A stretch of 64,000 bases of DNA from Fibrobacter sp. (GCA_016285835.1 JAEERM010000002.1:1-64000); one strand, 5' to 3'; counted from the first letter of the stretch, positions 44,690 through 54,877 are shown. Notes: a model not told the origin generated them from the letters alone. Made by a program: numbers and translations.

Positions 44690-47600
44690 TTAGTAGTCGT
44701 TCGGGCAGGGGTACGTTTTACTTGGATTATCATCAAAATAGACTCTCCATGTAGATTCTCCACTAACATTTTCTTTTGTAAAGGTATTCGTTATATAATT
44801 ACCACTATATTTATTTTGTCCATGATATGTGAAATAACAACCTTGTTTACAGCCGGTAGCTTGAACAACGAGAGAATACGATGTATACATTTTACATTTA
44901 CCATACCAATCTTTATCACATGTCCTCTTGCAAGTTAAAGATTTCGGCATTTGACCACTAACACAATTAACAGCAGTACTTACATCATTTTCCGCAAAAT
45001 AAACTTTATAGCCAGAAGAACTATGAACACTTTGTACATCCGCTATTGTTATATCATAAGGGCCATGAGAAGAGCTTCCTTGATACTTATATGTACAGCC
45101 ACTTTCACACCCTACAGCTTGAACATAAATTTGTTTTCCATCCTGAATGCAAGACAATGATTTTTTCTTTACATTGAGATCCGCAGAACAAGTCTTTCCA
45201 CTGCCATTCAGCGTAAACACATACGTTCCCGCCGTTGCAGAAGTCGCCTTGAAATTGTTACTGCCATACGTAGAGAATTCTTCGTCAAGCTTGTTCAAGC
45301 CAGAGCCACTTGCAAAAACGGTATTTCCCTTCTTAATCGTCCAGGATTCATTCATTGCAGAGACCCCTGTAGCAATAAACTTGACATAGCCTTCATTATT
45401 GCTATACTCATCCTTTTCGAAACGACAGCTGCCTATACCGCTGGGAGTCATTCCTTCGTCTGTTATTTCAATCGTACAAGCAGCGGCATCGCTACCGTTG
45501 AGGTACAGAGCATACGTACCGCCACCGGTAATTTCCTTCTCTATTGTTCCATTGGACTGGACTTCTCCAGAGTAGATTTCACCATTATTTTTCTTGAGAA
45601 CCCAAGGCCACTTGCAACTACCATCGGAGCAAGTACCGAAGGTCGCCGTGAACATTGCCTTTTGGTCTGAATAAAGTTTAGTCACATTGTTCCCGATATC
45701 GCAAGATGCCGGAATAGTTCCCATGACTGGGATTTTATCGGAGCATTCATCGATCTTCTTGCCATTGACCGTCAAGTCAAATGTTTCAACCTTGGACACT
45801 GTAAATTCAACGTCCGTTGCACCATTTTCCAAGAGGTTCGTCACGCCAGAATATCCAACACCTGTCGGAGATCTTAATTCATAGCTACAACCAGCACAAT
45901 TTGTCGTGAACGTGTATTTAGCGAGTCCACCCCATTCGGTATTACCCGTAAATCCACAGTTCCCTACACTCAAAGCAGCGTTCGTATATGTCACATTAAA
46001 GTCGCAATTAAACAAGCCTTGAGAGAACTCATCATCTGCCGAGACTGTGAAGGTGTAGGTTTTCGTTCCCACGGATCCCGGATCCGAGAATGTCAAGAGA
46101 GTATTGCCATCGTAGCCAGAGCCCTCGGCAAGGGTATTCCCGTTCCTCGTCACAGACCACTTACAAGAATTATCTTCGCAGCCGCCAATCGCAGGCTGGA
46201 AACTGACCAACGCAGAAGCATCCTGGTTCTGGATGGACGGGCAACTGGAATTGAGGTTATTCATTGCTCGAACTTTCCATTCCTTAGTGCAGTAATTACC
46301 ACCATACAGCAGCAACGAAACAAGGTAGTTGCATACACCCATGTTGCATTGGAACATTTCATGAGGAAGCGCGTACTTAAATTCGGCCACAGATTGCTTA
46401 ACACCCTCATTGAAGAAGACAGAGTCCGCCGTCGCAATCCTTTGGTTTTCCACTTCCAAAACATGGCCAAGATAGTCGGTATAGACAATCCTTGCGGAGC
46501 CGGCAATGCTACCCTTCCAATAGCCTCCATCATCAAAAGCGATAGATGCAGCAAAGAATTCATTGCCATTTTCATCGATTTCAATTCTGGGATCGTTACA
46601 AACGCCCTTTTCTGGTTCTGGAGCTACGTAGAACTTATTGCTATCGATCGGGCAGCTATGTCCCATTACATCGAGCTGATATTCATAAGTACCCTTATTC
46701 AACTTATTGTGTTCGGTATTAATCGCTGTACAGCTTCCACCCGGACAGTTCTGGAATTGGTCACCTGCAACGAGGCTACCTTCCTCCGGCTCCAGCCCAA
46801 ATTCGGCAGGATACGTAACCGTGTACGGGCACCCTCCCGAAGGACAGTTCTCAATACTGAATTTAAACAGAGGTATACCAAAGCCCTGTTCCACAGTATC
46901 AGCCGAAAGCGAACAATGCACTTTGAAGGGCTCATATGTTTTTGTGGGAGTTTCACATTCATCCAAAACTTGTCCATGAATATCCCTTGCTACAACCTTG
47001 AACGCGTAATTACGCTGAACAAACTGGCCATAAACGTTGTCTTGATCATAGAACTGGACAAAATCTTCGCCACAGGCCTGCGGTTCGGGAACATCTCCAC
47101 TGTGGACTTCGAAACCATCTTCCAACGGAATAATTTCACAAGTTTCCGCACGTTCAGGATGAACAACGCTGGCGGACACAGTCCATTTTTTCGTCAGGAA
47201 GTCATACGTGCCATCCTTACAAGTAACGCTAAATGCATAACGGCACTTGCTTTGCACGTGATTCACCCGGAACACCTGCGAAACATTCTTGAAAAGGATT
47301 CCGCGTAGATTCTGGGGATTGAATCCTGCTGCATCCGATACAGATGCAACATCAATGGAATATTCCTTTTCACCAACCTTTTCCACATTCAAATCGCTAA
47401 TGTTGCTATCAACATCTACTAAATACGCATAAATTGTAGACGTTATGGCATCCTCTAGCGTAAACGAAAGCGAGGCATCGCGCACATTATAGATGGTATC
47501 TAGTTCAATAAAGCAGCTACCATCCGTGGCATAACAATTTTCTGGGTATGAAAGCATTTCGGAGAAAGATTCATCGCACTGTTTGTACTCACCCACAATA

Positions 47601-50600
47601 AAGTCGCCGCAACTAGCATCATACATGTGCGTATTGTTATTATTGGCATCTGCCGCACAAGTTACAATGACAGAAGCTTCATTGACTCGGCCTTTACCCC
47701 TAGAAGTCTGTATCGGGTAACCATGGTAACCTTCATCCTCGAACCAATATTTATCCGATTTGAGGCGGCCCTTCTTATATTTTTCCAATTTCCTTGCAGA
47801 ATATGTATACAGGCCCTTTCCACGCGGACGGACATAACTACAAACCAAATCATTCGTATTGTTCGCAATACCGTATTGTTTCAATATTCTGTATTCTTCC
47901 TGGAAATGACTATCATCTAAATCACAACCATTGTAGTAATACGTCACTTTACAATTCTTGCCTTCAAACCACGATGACATACCCACCCAAGGAGTGACAT
48001 CTGCACTATCAGGAACCATTCCTCCAATATAGTTCGCCTTGAAGGAGCAATTCACCTTCGGAGTATCCCAGCAGTTCGCATCATAGTCATAGCTTCGCCA
48101 GCCAATATCACGGAACTTATATTCCAGCGTGCCAAGAAGCCCAGTATACGGATGGCCCAAATTTATACCGACATACTGATGCGCATCATCAAGAAGCGTC
48201 GTGCCGAATTTATTTTTCAGGTTAAAGGTCGCCTTCGCAGCACCCCATTCCCTGCCACCAAAATTTTTACTCAGGACGATTTCTACTTCTTCTCCATCCA
48301 CATCAATATTGAATGTTAACGGAACATCACCAATATCAAGTTCTATTGATTCCGAACCAGCCGAGAACGGGACCTCGACACATTTTGATTGATTATAATC
48401 CTGATTCTTAACATAGCAAAGGCGCGCAATCAATTTAATATTGTTTATCACATTCAACATGAAATATTCAGATCCATTTTCATTGGAACGAATAATGAAA
48501 CCATAGTCCTGCATTAAGGGCTTATTCATAATTTCGCTTATGATTTGCCCACCAAATGTCATTATATTGGTATAAAGATCCGGAATCGAGAACATTACCG
48601 TCATCAATCCATTAGACCCAGCCTTGACATTACTCAACAAGACCGATGCACTTCCCCTAGAATCAATGTCCAAATAGGGAATAATGAAAGCCCACTTCAA
48701 AGCTAACTGGTCCCTAATATAGTTCTTTGGAGTCAGCATACTGTTATCCGTAAAATCAGGGAATCTAAAGTTGCTTCCATCATTTGAACGGACCATTAAC
48801 CAATTAGAATTACTATAGCGGCCACCATAATTATCCGGATTAACAGAGCACACAGTACCCGTTTTACACTTGTCTATACACTGATCGTCTTCTTCATTAC
48901 TCGTACACCAATCGGATTTTTTAAATTCCTCAAAGTTTGTATAGAAGCAGTGAGCATCCTTCTGACCAAACCAAGCCGTTACGGAGTCACGCCCCCCCTG
49001 TAATGTCATCATCGTCGGCATGTCATTATTTTGCACATTTGGACCGTAAGGACAAGATTTTCCATTACAAGTCCAATACGAGAACCGTCCCGATCCGCCA
49101 TCCTTTCCTAAATACACCGTATCACCGGCAAACAAAGCAAATTTGCAAATACCTTCCGAACAGGTCATATCTTCGCTATGAACATAGTCACTCATCAAGC
49201 GCTGATAATTGACGGTAACATTTGTCCCCTTGTTGGGCCCTTCAATCTTCACAACGAGAGTATCGCGCTTACGCTTAAGAGATGCGGGCAACCTGTATTC
49301 GCCCTTATGTGATTCCAATTTTTTATTGATTGACGGAACGTAAGCCTCGCACAACTGATCTGCAGAAAGGGTAGCTTCCAAAGAAACCCGAGATCCACCT
49401 GTATAACAGTTCCACTTATTGTTCCTCTCCAGAGGGAAGCAACCCGAACCACGTGCAGTCACCCATGTTTCTTTTTCATCATCCAGTAATGTTCCACAAG
49501 GAGGCATCGCATACAGTTCGTTACACTCCATCCCGTATGCCTGTATAAAATCACCCAGTTCGCCCTCACTGAGCTGGCTACAATTCACTTCTTCGCGAGA
49601 AACTCGCACTCGGTTTCCAATAAACACAACCGCTTCCGTGGGAGAGCGGATAATACAATTGTCGCAAACCTTGAGGTGCAGGTCTACGTCTCCGAGTTCC
49701 GCGTCCTCAGTGGTGCTCACGCGGAATACAGGAATATCATTCCCAGAAGGAATTGTATGCAGCGTATATATCTTCCAGCCATTTTCGACCTCTTTCAAAT
49801 TCAAATTTGCGTGAATGGGTTCCACAGACCAGCCATTCAACAAATGATTGGGCACCATGATGTCCAAATCCATTGCCGTTGCGCTCTGAGTTGTAGCCAA
49901 GCGTATATCGACACTGCTACCGGCATCAATTTCCCTGTTTTGATCGTCAGGATGGAATCTCACTTCGGCATTTTCGCCAAGAGTTCCTTCCACGACAACA
50001 TAGACCGGGACATAGCCTGCAACATCATCACCATAACTACACAAATACTTCCCTTCCTGCAAGCTAGACAGTTTTGATTCCCCCGTGGGAATTTCATTGG
50101 GGCACTGCATCTTAGAGGCAACTTTCTTTGCCTTAGAACCATTCAAGCCAATAACATTGTAATAATCAGAAAGGCGGCCAAAAGCATCACGAGGCAAGTA
50201 GATTACACGCGGCAAAACAATCTCCGACGGAACGACAGTCCCATACGATAGAGCCCCCTGCGGCAAAGGTTCTGTGTTCCTATACTGCGATTCCACATCG
50301 ACAATCAACTGCGGAGATGTAGAAATATGGTAGGGATCGACCGTCTGGTACTGATTGATTCCAGCAAATCCAACCGCACCCGAGAAATCCGAACACATAT
50401 TGGTTCCATCATATTCGCAGAGCACCGAAGATTTAACAAGAGCTTTAAACAAAGTCGGATTAAAGGTTACTGACAACGTATTGTTACCCGTAAGCGTATT
50501 CAACTGCGAACAGCCCTGCATATACACAGAACCTAGAATCGGTGTTCCCGCTCTAGTATCAAAGCGGCCGATGTTGTCAACACTATAAATAAAATAATTA

Positions 50601-52330
50601 TATACGGCGTTAGCTTTATTTTGATTTGTTTTTAAGGCCTTCTCGGAAGACGTATTTTTCCATCCATCCGGCAAATAAATCATCACGTTGGCACTATAGT
50701 CCGTTTCGGGCAGTTCCAGCTCTGCCTGCGGGGCAGAAGAAGAATTAATGATGAAAATGAAATTACCAGACAATTTATCTTCCGTGGCACGCCATTTAGG
50801 AGCATTGTCCCATTTTACGACAAGCCAAGTCTTATCCAAGAGTTGATTATCATTGTTCGCCGTATTGAAGCAAGTGTTCAGAGCTTGCACAGGGAATTCG
50901 ATATCGTTCTTCCAGATATCTTCATTACAACCGAACCTTGCATTTGCAGAATGAACAAAATCGGAATTCAATATACCCGTATTGAACTGTATCCGGTCCT
51001 TAGAGACCCCACACTCATCATACTTCTCGGACGAAATCATGTCGCGGTAAGCGGTCATTTCATTGGCATTCCAATCCCTATATTCTTCCTCCAACGGCAT
51101 AGAAATCAAACTGCCTTTGTAAGCAACATAAATATTGCCGTTTGTAGACTTAGCACACTTGAACATGGCGCCACCACACACATTGCCGTCACTAATATTC
51201 TGGAAAGCGGACAAATAAAGTTTATCATCGGAACTAGAGCCGAATCGAGTCTTACTCACATAGTTGGCATTAATATTACCCGAAGAAGTCGAGTTATCAC
51301 GGATGAATGCATTATGCAAGATTTCAATGGAATCCGTTCTCGCAGCAACAGCCGACGGGAAATTAATTCTACCATTCAAGACAAGGTTTTCACGCATCTT
51401 GATGTAACTGACACCCGTGTTCCCCGTAAAATGGTCAATATTGCCATTTGAGGTCACGTTACCATAAAAATCAAACTTGCCCCCCACAACAGCGGGCGCC
51501 CCTCCAGGGAGACTCTGCGCATAACTAGAAAGGTTATTGATCCTAATTCCCCCATTTAAGTAGGAGGTCCCAGATACAGACAGCTTGTTACCAGACGCCG
51601 TTCCATATACCGTACCGCCAACATAAAGGTTTCCACTCACATTGAGGTTGTTCCCGAAAGACAAATCACCTGTAACATACAGGTCCTTCACATCGCCATT
51701 ATTATTTACATAGAAATTTCCATCTAAAACAAGATAATCCGAAACGTTAATTTTGTTCAGAGCCTGTCCACCCGCTCCTGCAACCGCCGGAGTCTGTTTA
51801 ATAAAGGCCGAAGACACTTCAATAACGTCAGCAGTTGCAAGCCCCCCGTAGAAGGCTTCCTTATAATCGACCTTGTGTTCTTCTGTGGGAATCTCGACTT
51901 GGTATAATCCGTTTACATTGAAGATAGCGACTTCGCTATACTTCACATTTTCCCTGGTAGTCCCCAACGAGACTATCTTGATCTTGTACCTTGACGATTT
52001 TTCAACGTTCACGCCCATGAGCCAAACACTGTCCCTCATCTTGGCAGAGCCCATCCTCGGCAGCACAGAATTCAGCAAAATCGGTTTCTTCCCGTTTTCA
52101 AAGTATTGCTTGATAACGGCACCCAAATCATTACCGTTAAAGGTCATCCACGAACGGGCGGCTTCAATACCGGACAGGGCAGCTTGACGAGCCTCGCTCA
52201 CCTGCAGGCGAGCAGCCGACGAAGAGCCAATCGAGCTAACCCACTTGTATGTAGCAGTCGCAGCAATCGTAGCCACCATCATGAACAGCAGCACGGTTAC
52301 AAGAGATACACCTTTTTTCATCTTTCTCAT
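44690..52330 (-). CDS. giant PilX/GspK-like minor pilin with adhesin body, copy 3
   Basis: The largest of the three, 2,546 residues. Leader MKKG|VSLVTVLLFMMVATI without Glu5; PilX-like helix EARQAALSGIEAARSWM; beta-helix-like region with repeated YVTGDLSFGNNLNVSGNLY-type strands near 215-245; PRVIYLPRDAFGRLSDYY near 710; CFYTNF...WC near 1127; CSFKANYIGG near 1430; then more Ig-like Cys-rich domains than copies 1 and 2, which account for the extra 400-530 residues. The last 200 residues contain several CxxGC-type turns (SCIQDGK, CESGC, CKQGC). It ends the fimU-pilV-pilW-giant operon. The start may be the ATG at 52330 or at 52321. It is likely a pilus-tip adhesin. Confidence 0.85.
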   Translation of the reverse strand: MRKMKKGVSLVTVLLFMMVATIAATATYKWVSSIGSSSAARLQVSEARQAALSGIEAARSWMTFNGNDLGAVIKQYFENGKKPILLNSVLPRMGSAKMRDSVWLMGVNVEKSSRYKIKIVSLGTTRENVKYSEVAIFNVNGLYQVEIPTEEHKVDYKEAFYGGLATADVIEVSSAFIKQTPAVAGAGGQALNKINVSDYLVLDGNFYVNNNGDVKDLYVTGDLSFGNNLNVSGNLYVGGTVYGTASGNKLSVSGTSYLNGGIRINNLSSYAQSLPGGAPAVVGGKFDFYGNVTSNGNIDHFTGNTGVSYIKMRENLVLNGRINFPSAVAARTDSIEILHNAFIRDNSTSSGNINANYVSKTRFGSSSDDKLYLSAFQNISDGNVCGGAMFKCAKSTNGNIYVAYKGSLISMPLEEEYRDWNANEMTAYRDMISSEKYDECGVSKDRIQFNTGILNSDFVHSANARFGCNEDIWKNDIEFPVQALNTCFNTANNDNQLLDKTWLVVKWDNAPKWRATEDKLSGNFIFIINSSSAPQAELELPETDYSANVMIYLPDGWKNTSSEKALKTNQNKANAVYNYFIYSVDNIGRFDTRAGTPILGSVYMQGCSQLNTLTGNNTLSVTFNPTLFKALVKSSVLCEYDGTNMCSDFSGAVGFAGINQYQTVDPYHISTSPQLIVDVESQYRNTEPLPQGALSYGTVVPSEIVLPRVIYLPRDAFGRLSDYYNVIGLNGSKAKKVASKMQCPNEIPTGESKLSSLQEGKYLCSYGDDVAGYVPVYVVVEGTLGENAEVRFHPDDQNREIDAGSSVDIRLATTQSATAMDLDIMVPNHLLNGWSVEPIHANLNLKEVENGWKIYTLHTIPSGNDIPVFRVSTTEDAELGDVDLHLKVCDNCIIRSPTEAVVFIGNRVRVSREEVNCSQLSEGELGDFIQAYGMECNELYAMPPCGTLLDDEKETWVTARGSGCFPLERNNKWNCYTGGSRVSLEATLSADQLCEAYVPSINKKLESHKGEYRLPASLKRKRDTLVVKIEGPNKGTNVTVNYQRLMSDYVHSEDMTCSEGICKFALFAGDTVYLGKDGGSGRFSYWTCNGKSCPYGPNVQNNDMPTMMTLQGGRDSVTAWFGQKDAHCFYTNFEEFKKSDWCTSNEEDDQCIDKCKTGTVCSVNPDNYGGRYSNSNWLMVRSNDGSNFRFPDFTDNSMLTPKNYIRDQLALKWAFIIPYLDIDSRGSASVLLSNVKAGSNGLMTVMFSIPDLYTNIMTFGGQIISEIMNKPLMQDYGFIIRSNENGSEYFMLNVINNIKLIARLCYVKNQDYNQSKCVEVPFSAGSESIELDIGDVPLTFNIDVDGEEVEIVLSKNFGGREWGAAKATFNLKNKFGTTLLDDAHQYVGINLGHPYTGLLGTLEYKFRDIGWRSYDYDANCWDTPKVNCSFKANYIGGMVPDSADVTPWVGMSSWFEGKNCKVTYYYNGCDLDDSHFQEEYRILKQYGIANNTNDLVCSYVRPRGKGLYTYSARKLEKYKKGRLKSDKYWFEDEGYHGYPIQTSRGKGRVNEASVIVTCAADANNNNTHMYDASCGDFIVGEYKQCDESFSEMLSYPENCYATDGSCFIELDTIYNVRDASLSFTLEDAITSTIYAYLVDVDSNISDLNVEKVGEKEYSIDVASVSDAAGFNPQNLRGILFKNVSQVFRVNHVQSKCRYAFSVTCKDGTYDFLTKKWTVSASVVHPERAETCEIIPLEDGFEVHSGDVPEPQACGEDFVQFYDQDNVYGQFVQRNYAFKVVARDIHGQVLDECETPTKTYEPFKVHCSLSADTVEQGFGIPLFKFSIENCPSGGCPYTVTYPAEFGLEPEEGSLVAGDQFQNCPGGSCTAINTEHNKLNKGTYEYQLDVMGHSCPIDSNKFYVAPEPEKGVCNDPRIEIDENGNEFFAASIAFDDGGYWKGSIAGSARIVYTDYLGHVLEVENQRIATADSVFFNEGVKQSVAEFKYALPHEMFQCNMGVCNYLVSLLLYGGNYCTKEWKVRAMNNLNSSCPSIQNQDASALVSFQPAIGGCEDNSCKWSVTRNGNTLAEGSGYDGNTLLTFSDPGSVGTKTYTFTVSADDEFSQGLFNCDFNVTYTNAALSVGNCGFTGNTEWGGLAKYTFTTNCAGCSYELRSPTGVGYSGVTNLLENGATDVEFTVSKVETFDLTVNGKKIDECSDKIPVMGTIPASCDIGNNVTKLYSDQKAMFTATFGTCSDGSCKWPWVLKKNNGEIYSGEVQSNGTIEKEITGGGTYALYLNGSDAAACTIEITDEGMTPSGIGSCRFEKDEYSNNEGYVKFIATGVSAMNESWTIKKGNTVFASGSGLNKLDEEFSTYGSNNFKATSATAGTYVFTLNGSGKTCSADLNVKKKSLSCIQDGKQIYVQAVGCESGCTYKYQGSSSHGPYDITIADVQSVHSSSGYKVYFAENDVSTAVNCVSGQMPKSLTCKRTCDKDWYGKCKMYTSYSLVVQATGCKQGCYFTYHGQNKYSGNYITNTFTKENVSGESTWRVYFDDNPSKTYPCPNDY

Positions 52331-52341
52331 ACTTTCTCACT

Positions 52342-53655
52342 CTAGTCCTTAGGACCATTACTTGGCGTAGGAACAACCAAAGCGACATCACCCTTCTCGC
52401 CGTTCCTGCCTACCTGCAATTTAAACTTGAAAGCTTTAACTTTAGCTTTGTCCGGCAACGCCGGTTTGTAGGAATCAACAAACTCGAAATTAGAGGTTTC
52501 CACTTTATTCAATTCCAAATTGCTAATGGCAACTCTACCCTTCGAGGCCATAGGTGAATAAAAGGCGAACGTAAATGCAAGACACAAATCCTTCTTGGCA
52601 TTTTTTACTGAGAATCGCATTGAGCGCTTATTATTCGCCGCGGCATCAATCGGCGGATAGAACGCAAAATCAGGCAATTCCGAATCCATCACACCAGCCA
52701 TATTACGGAATCCGACAGTCATGTGGTCCATACCCGGAGTAAATGAACGAACCATATTCTCGTTCAAGAACGGAATCTTGAAGGAAATCTCATATTCCAC
52801 ATTCGGTTCCAAATTAACCTTCGTACAAACATCCGACCAAACCGAAGATAAAGGAATTACTCCCGTCCCCCCCACGACAAAAACCTGGTTCGCCTTTTTG
52901 GTGTCCTTCGCCTCTTCTGCATCCTCGTCATAATTAGATTCAAAATTGGTTAGCGTGACACTCGACCCACCCCTTTCAGGATCACGATCTACATTGTAGA
53001 ATTCGTTTCCCTGAATTCGAGGAAAAAGGCGGAAGGCTTGATCAGCAACATTCGCAGTTGAAGGCAGAAGCCGCGGAGAAACCCCTGCAACAGCACTATT
53101 GTAATCGCTGTTCAACACGGCAGGCTTAGCAGGAATCGCTTTGAACGATTCCACATTATCCAAGACCTCAACCGCAGGAGAATTTGATTCAAGGCATGTT
53201 TCCGGTGCAGACGGGAGCCTGCTTTTATCTCGGTCAATCGTCTTGCAAACACGGAAGAGTTGTTTGCCCTTCAGGTACCAGGCGACTTCCTCGATGGAGA
53301 GAAAACGCCCCTGCGAATCGTAGTTCATACGTCGGAGAATCAAGGAATCCCCATTTATGCGGAAAGACGAGGAATCGCCCTTCTCGGCATCCATGTAGAC
53401 CATATTTGACTTGAAAAACACATCCGATGCAGAGCCGCTTCCCGATTCCTTCGCACTCTTCGCCCCCATCTGGGCAACATCTTCTTGTATGAGCATTCCG
53501 GCTTCTTCGACAGTTGCATTGGCCTTGATCATGCTCTCGGTGCGGACTCGCATCTTGGTGCTGTTGCTGAACGCCTGCCCCGCTACGATGACCACCACAC
53601 CGACAATCCCGATGTAGACCATGAGTTCAACTAGGGTAAAGCCGGATTTTTTCAT
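52342..53655 (-). CDS. PilW-like minor pilin, copy 3
   Basis: A 437-residue prepilin: MKKSG|FTLVEL, Glu5, spine VYIGIVGVVVIVAGQAF, then SNSTKMRVRTESMIKANAT. The head shares DHMTVGFRNM and LCLAFTFAFYSP with copy 1, so copies 1 and 3 are closer to each other than to copy 2. It ends VVPTPSNGP. The ATG at 53655 overlaps the pilV-like stop in an ATGA. It sits 11 bases before the giant gene. Confidence 0.85.
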   Translation of the reverse strand: MKKSGFTLVELMVYIGIVGVVVIVAGQAFSNSTKMRVRTESMIKANATVEEAGMLIQEDVAQMGAKSAKESGSGSASDVFFKSNMVYMDAEKGDSSSFRINGDSLILRRMNYDSQGRFLSIEEVAWYLKGKQLFRVCKTIDRDKSRLPSAPETCLESNSPAVEVLDNVESFKAIPAKPAVLNSDYNSAVAGVSPRLLPSTANVADQAFRLFPRIQGNEFYNVDRDPERGGSSVTLTNFESNYDEDAEEAKDTKKANQVFVVGGTGVIPLSSVWSDVCTKVNLEPNVEYEISFKIPFLNENMVRSFTPGMDHMTVGFRNMAGVMDSELPDFAFYPPIDAAANNKRSMRFSVKNAKKDLCLAFTFAFYSPMASKGRVAISNLELNKVETSNFEFVDSYKPALPDKAKVKAFKFKLQVGRNGEKGDVALVVPTPSNGPKD

Positions 53656-54104
53656 CTTACCACGCTAGATACATTGACGGATTGTTCTGACCCCTTGAAG
53701 TTCCACGAAACCTTGACGTCCACCTGCTTGGCGTACACATGTTCAACGTTCTCGTAGTTGGACTTTGTCGTAGCCTTGTATTCGTTGGCATTGCCTACGG
53801 TCACGTCGGCCTTGTAAGTCACAGTGGATGTACCACCCGGACCGCGTTCCCAGGACTTGACGATGTTGTCTTTGCTGAACGACGCGATGGATGCCACACC
53901 GACGGTCTTGAGGGAATCGATGATGTTCTGCGCCACCTCGACGGCGCCGTCGCGGCCGCGGATTCTGAGGAGCGCTTCGCGGTTGCCGACCTGCATGTGC
54001 AGGAGGGCGAGATATAAAAAGCCGAGTACGGCGGCAGAGATGAGCACTTCGACGATACCGAAGCCGGACAAGTTGCCAAATATTTTTCTGCGTAAATCTT
54101 TCAT
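53652..54104 (-). CDS. PilV-like minor pilin, copy 3
   Basis: A 150-residue prepilin: leader GNLSG|FGIVEVLISAAVLGFLYLALLH, with NREALLRIRGRDGAVEVAQ after it. It is a clear paralogue of 37929-38429. I chose the ATG at 54104 (MKDLRRKIF); the frame opens at 54248 inside the fimU-like gene without pilin features. It starts 4 bases after the fimU-like stop. The C-terminal VDVKVSWNFKGS strand matches its paralogue. Confidence 0.85.
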   Translation of the reverse strand: MKDLRRKIFGNLSGFGIVEVLISAAVLGFLYLALLHMQVGNREALLRIRGRDGAVEVAQNIIDSLKTVGVASIASFSKDNIVKSWERGPGGTSTVTYKADVTVGNANEYKATTKSNYENVEHVYAKQVDVKVSWNFKGSEQSVNVSSVVR

Positions 54105-54108
54105 AAGG

Positions 54109-54651
54109 CTACAGGTCCGTCCAAGAATTGCCGCGATCGTAAGAGACTTGCGGGATAATGTTGTTCTTTTCTTTTTTCTTGAGCGCACGTGCCTTCTTTT
54201 CGCCGCCACTGTATTTAACAACGATACACCCCTGTACCGGAGCCGCACTCAAGCCGAACTTGGGTTCGAAGGTATCTGTAACATCACTATTATACCAACT
54301 GTTGGTGCAATCCTTATGAGTCGCATTCTCAAAAGTGAGCGCATTCTCTAGAGTGAGTTGGCTTATGGCTTTATTGATTCCAGCACTATTGGGACATGCG
54401 CCCTTGACCGCATAAATCGTTTTGCCGTTATTACCGATTTTAACGCAAACCTTATCAGAAAAACGGTTTGCTTCGCTAGCCACGCGTTCCAGGTAAGCGG
54501 TGACATTCACTGCAGCGTCACGAACACGGTTGTTCACGATGGCCGCATGCAGGCTCGCGACACCCATCGTAGACAAAATACCCATGATGGACACCACCAC
54601 GAGCAGCTCAACCATTGTGAAGCCTTTTTTCATCTCTATAGAATGTTTCAT
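54109..54651 (-). CDS. FimU/GspH-like minor pilin
   Basis: A 180-residue prepilin of the FimT/FimU/GspH type: MKKG|FTMVELLVVVSIMGILSTMGVASLHAAIVNNRVRDAA is interrupted here for length, with Glu5 in MVEL and the family's NNRVRDAA segment after the spine. Cys pairs lie at KVCVKIG / GACPNS and KDCTNS / QGCIVV. The start may be the ATG at 54651 or, six codons later, at 54633 (MKKGFT). It is first in the most complete minor-pilin operon, and the only fimU-like gene in the window, so it may serve all three tip complexes. Confidence 0.85.
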   Translation of the reverse strand: MKHSIEMKKGFTMVELLVVVSIMGILSTMGVASLHAAIVNNRVRDAAVNVTAYLERVASEANRFSDKVCVKIGNNGKTIYAVKGACPNSAGINKAISQLTLENALTFENATHKDCTNSWYNSDVTDTFEPKFGLSAAPVQGCIVVKYSGGEKKARALKKKEKNNIIPQVSYDRGNSWTDL

Positions 54652-54877
54652 ATGTATACCCTATTTCTCCTAAGTGATTATGTGTCACAAAGTAAGAAAT
54701 ATCGCAGACATCTCCTGGACATGTAAGAAAAGGGAGCTCACTTTTCGGAAGTAAGCTCACCCTACCTACATAGCTCTAATATAAGTAATTATATCGATGA
54801 CATCAAGTGATTATGTTAACATTTTCTTACTCTAGACACGGAGTAAATATTTTTTAACACAAATAATGCGTAAAATG
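54652..54877. promoter_or_regulatory. upstream region of the minor-pilin operon
   Basis: It contains TGTGTCACAAA (54681-54691), the same 11-mer found twice near the pilin gene. AAGTGATTATGT occurs at 54672-54683 and 54805-54816. A hairpin (GAGCTCACTT / AAGTAAGCTC) lies at about 54733-54759. TATATC and TAATATAAG-like AT-rich boxes near 54775-54795 could serve as -10 sites. No gene is visible. Confidence 0.45.

Noticed and set aside
46019..47308. A 429-codon open frame on the + strand
   Set aside because: It lies antisense inside the third giant pilin gene and has no start context or motif.
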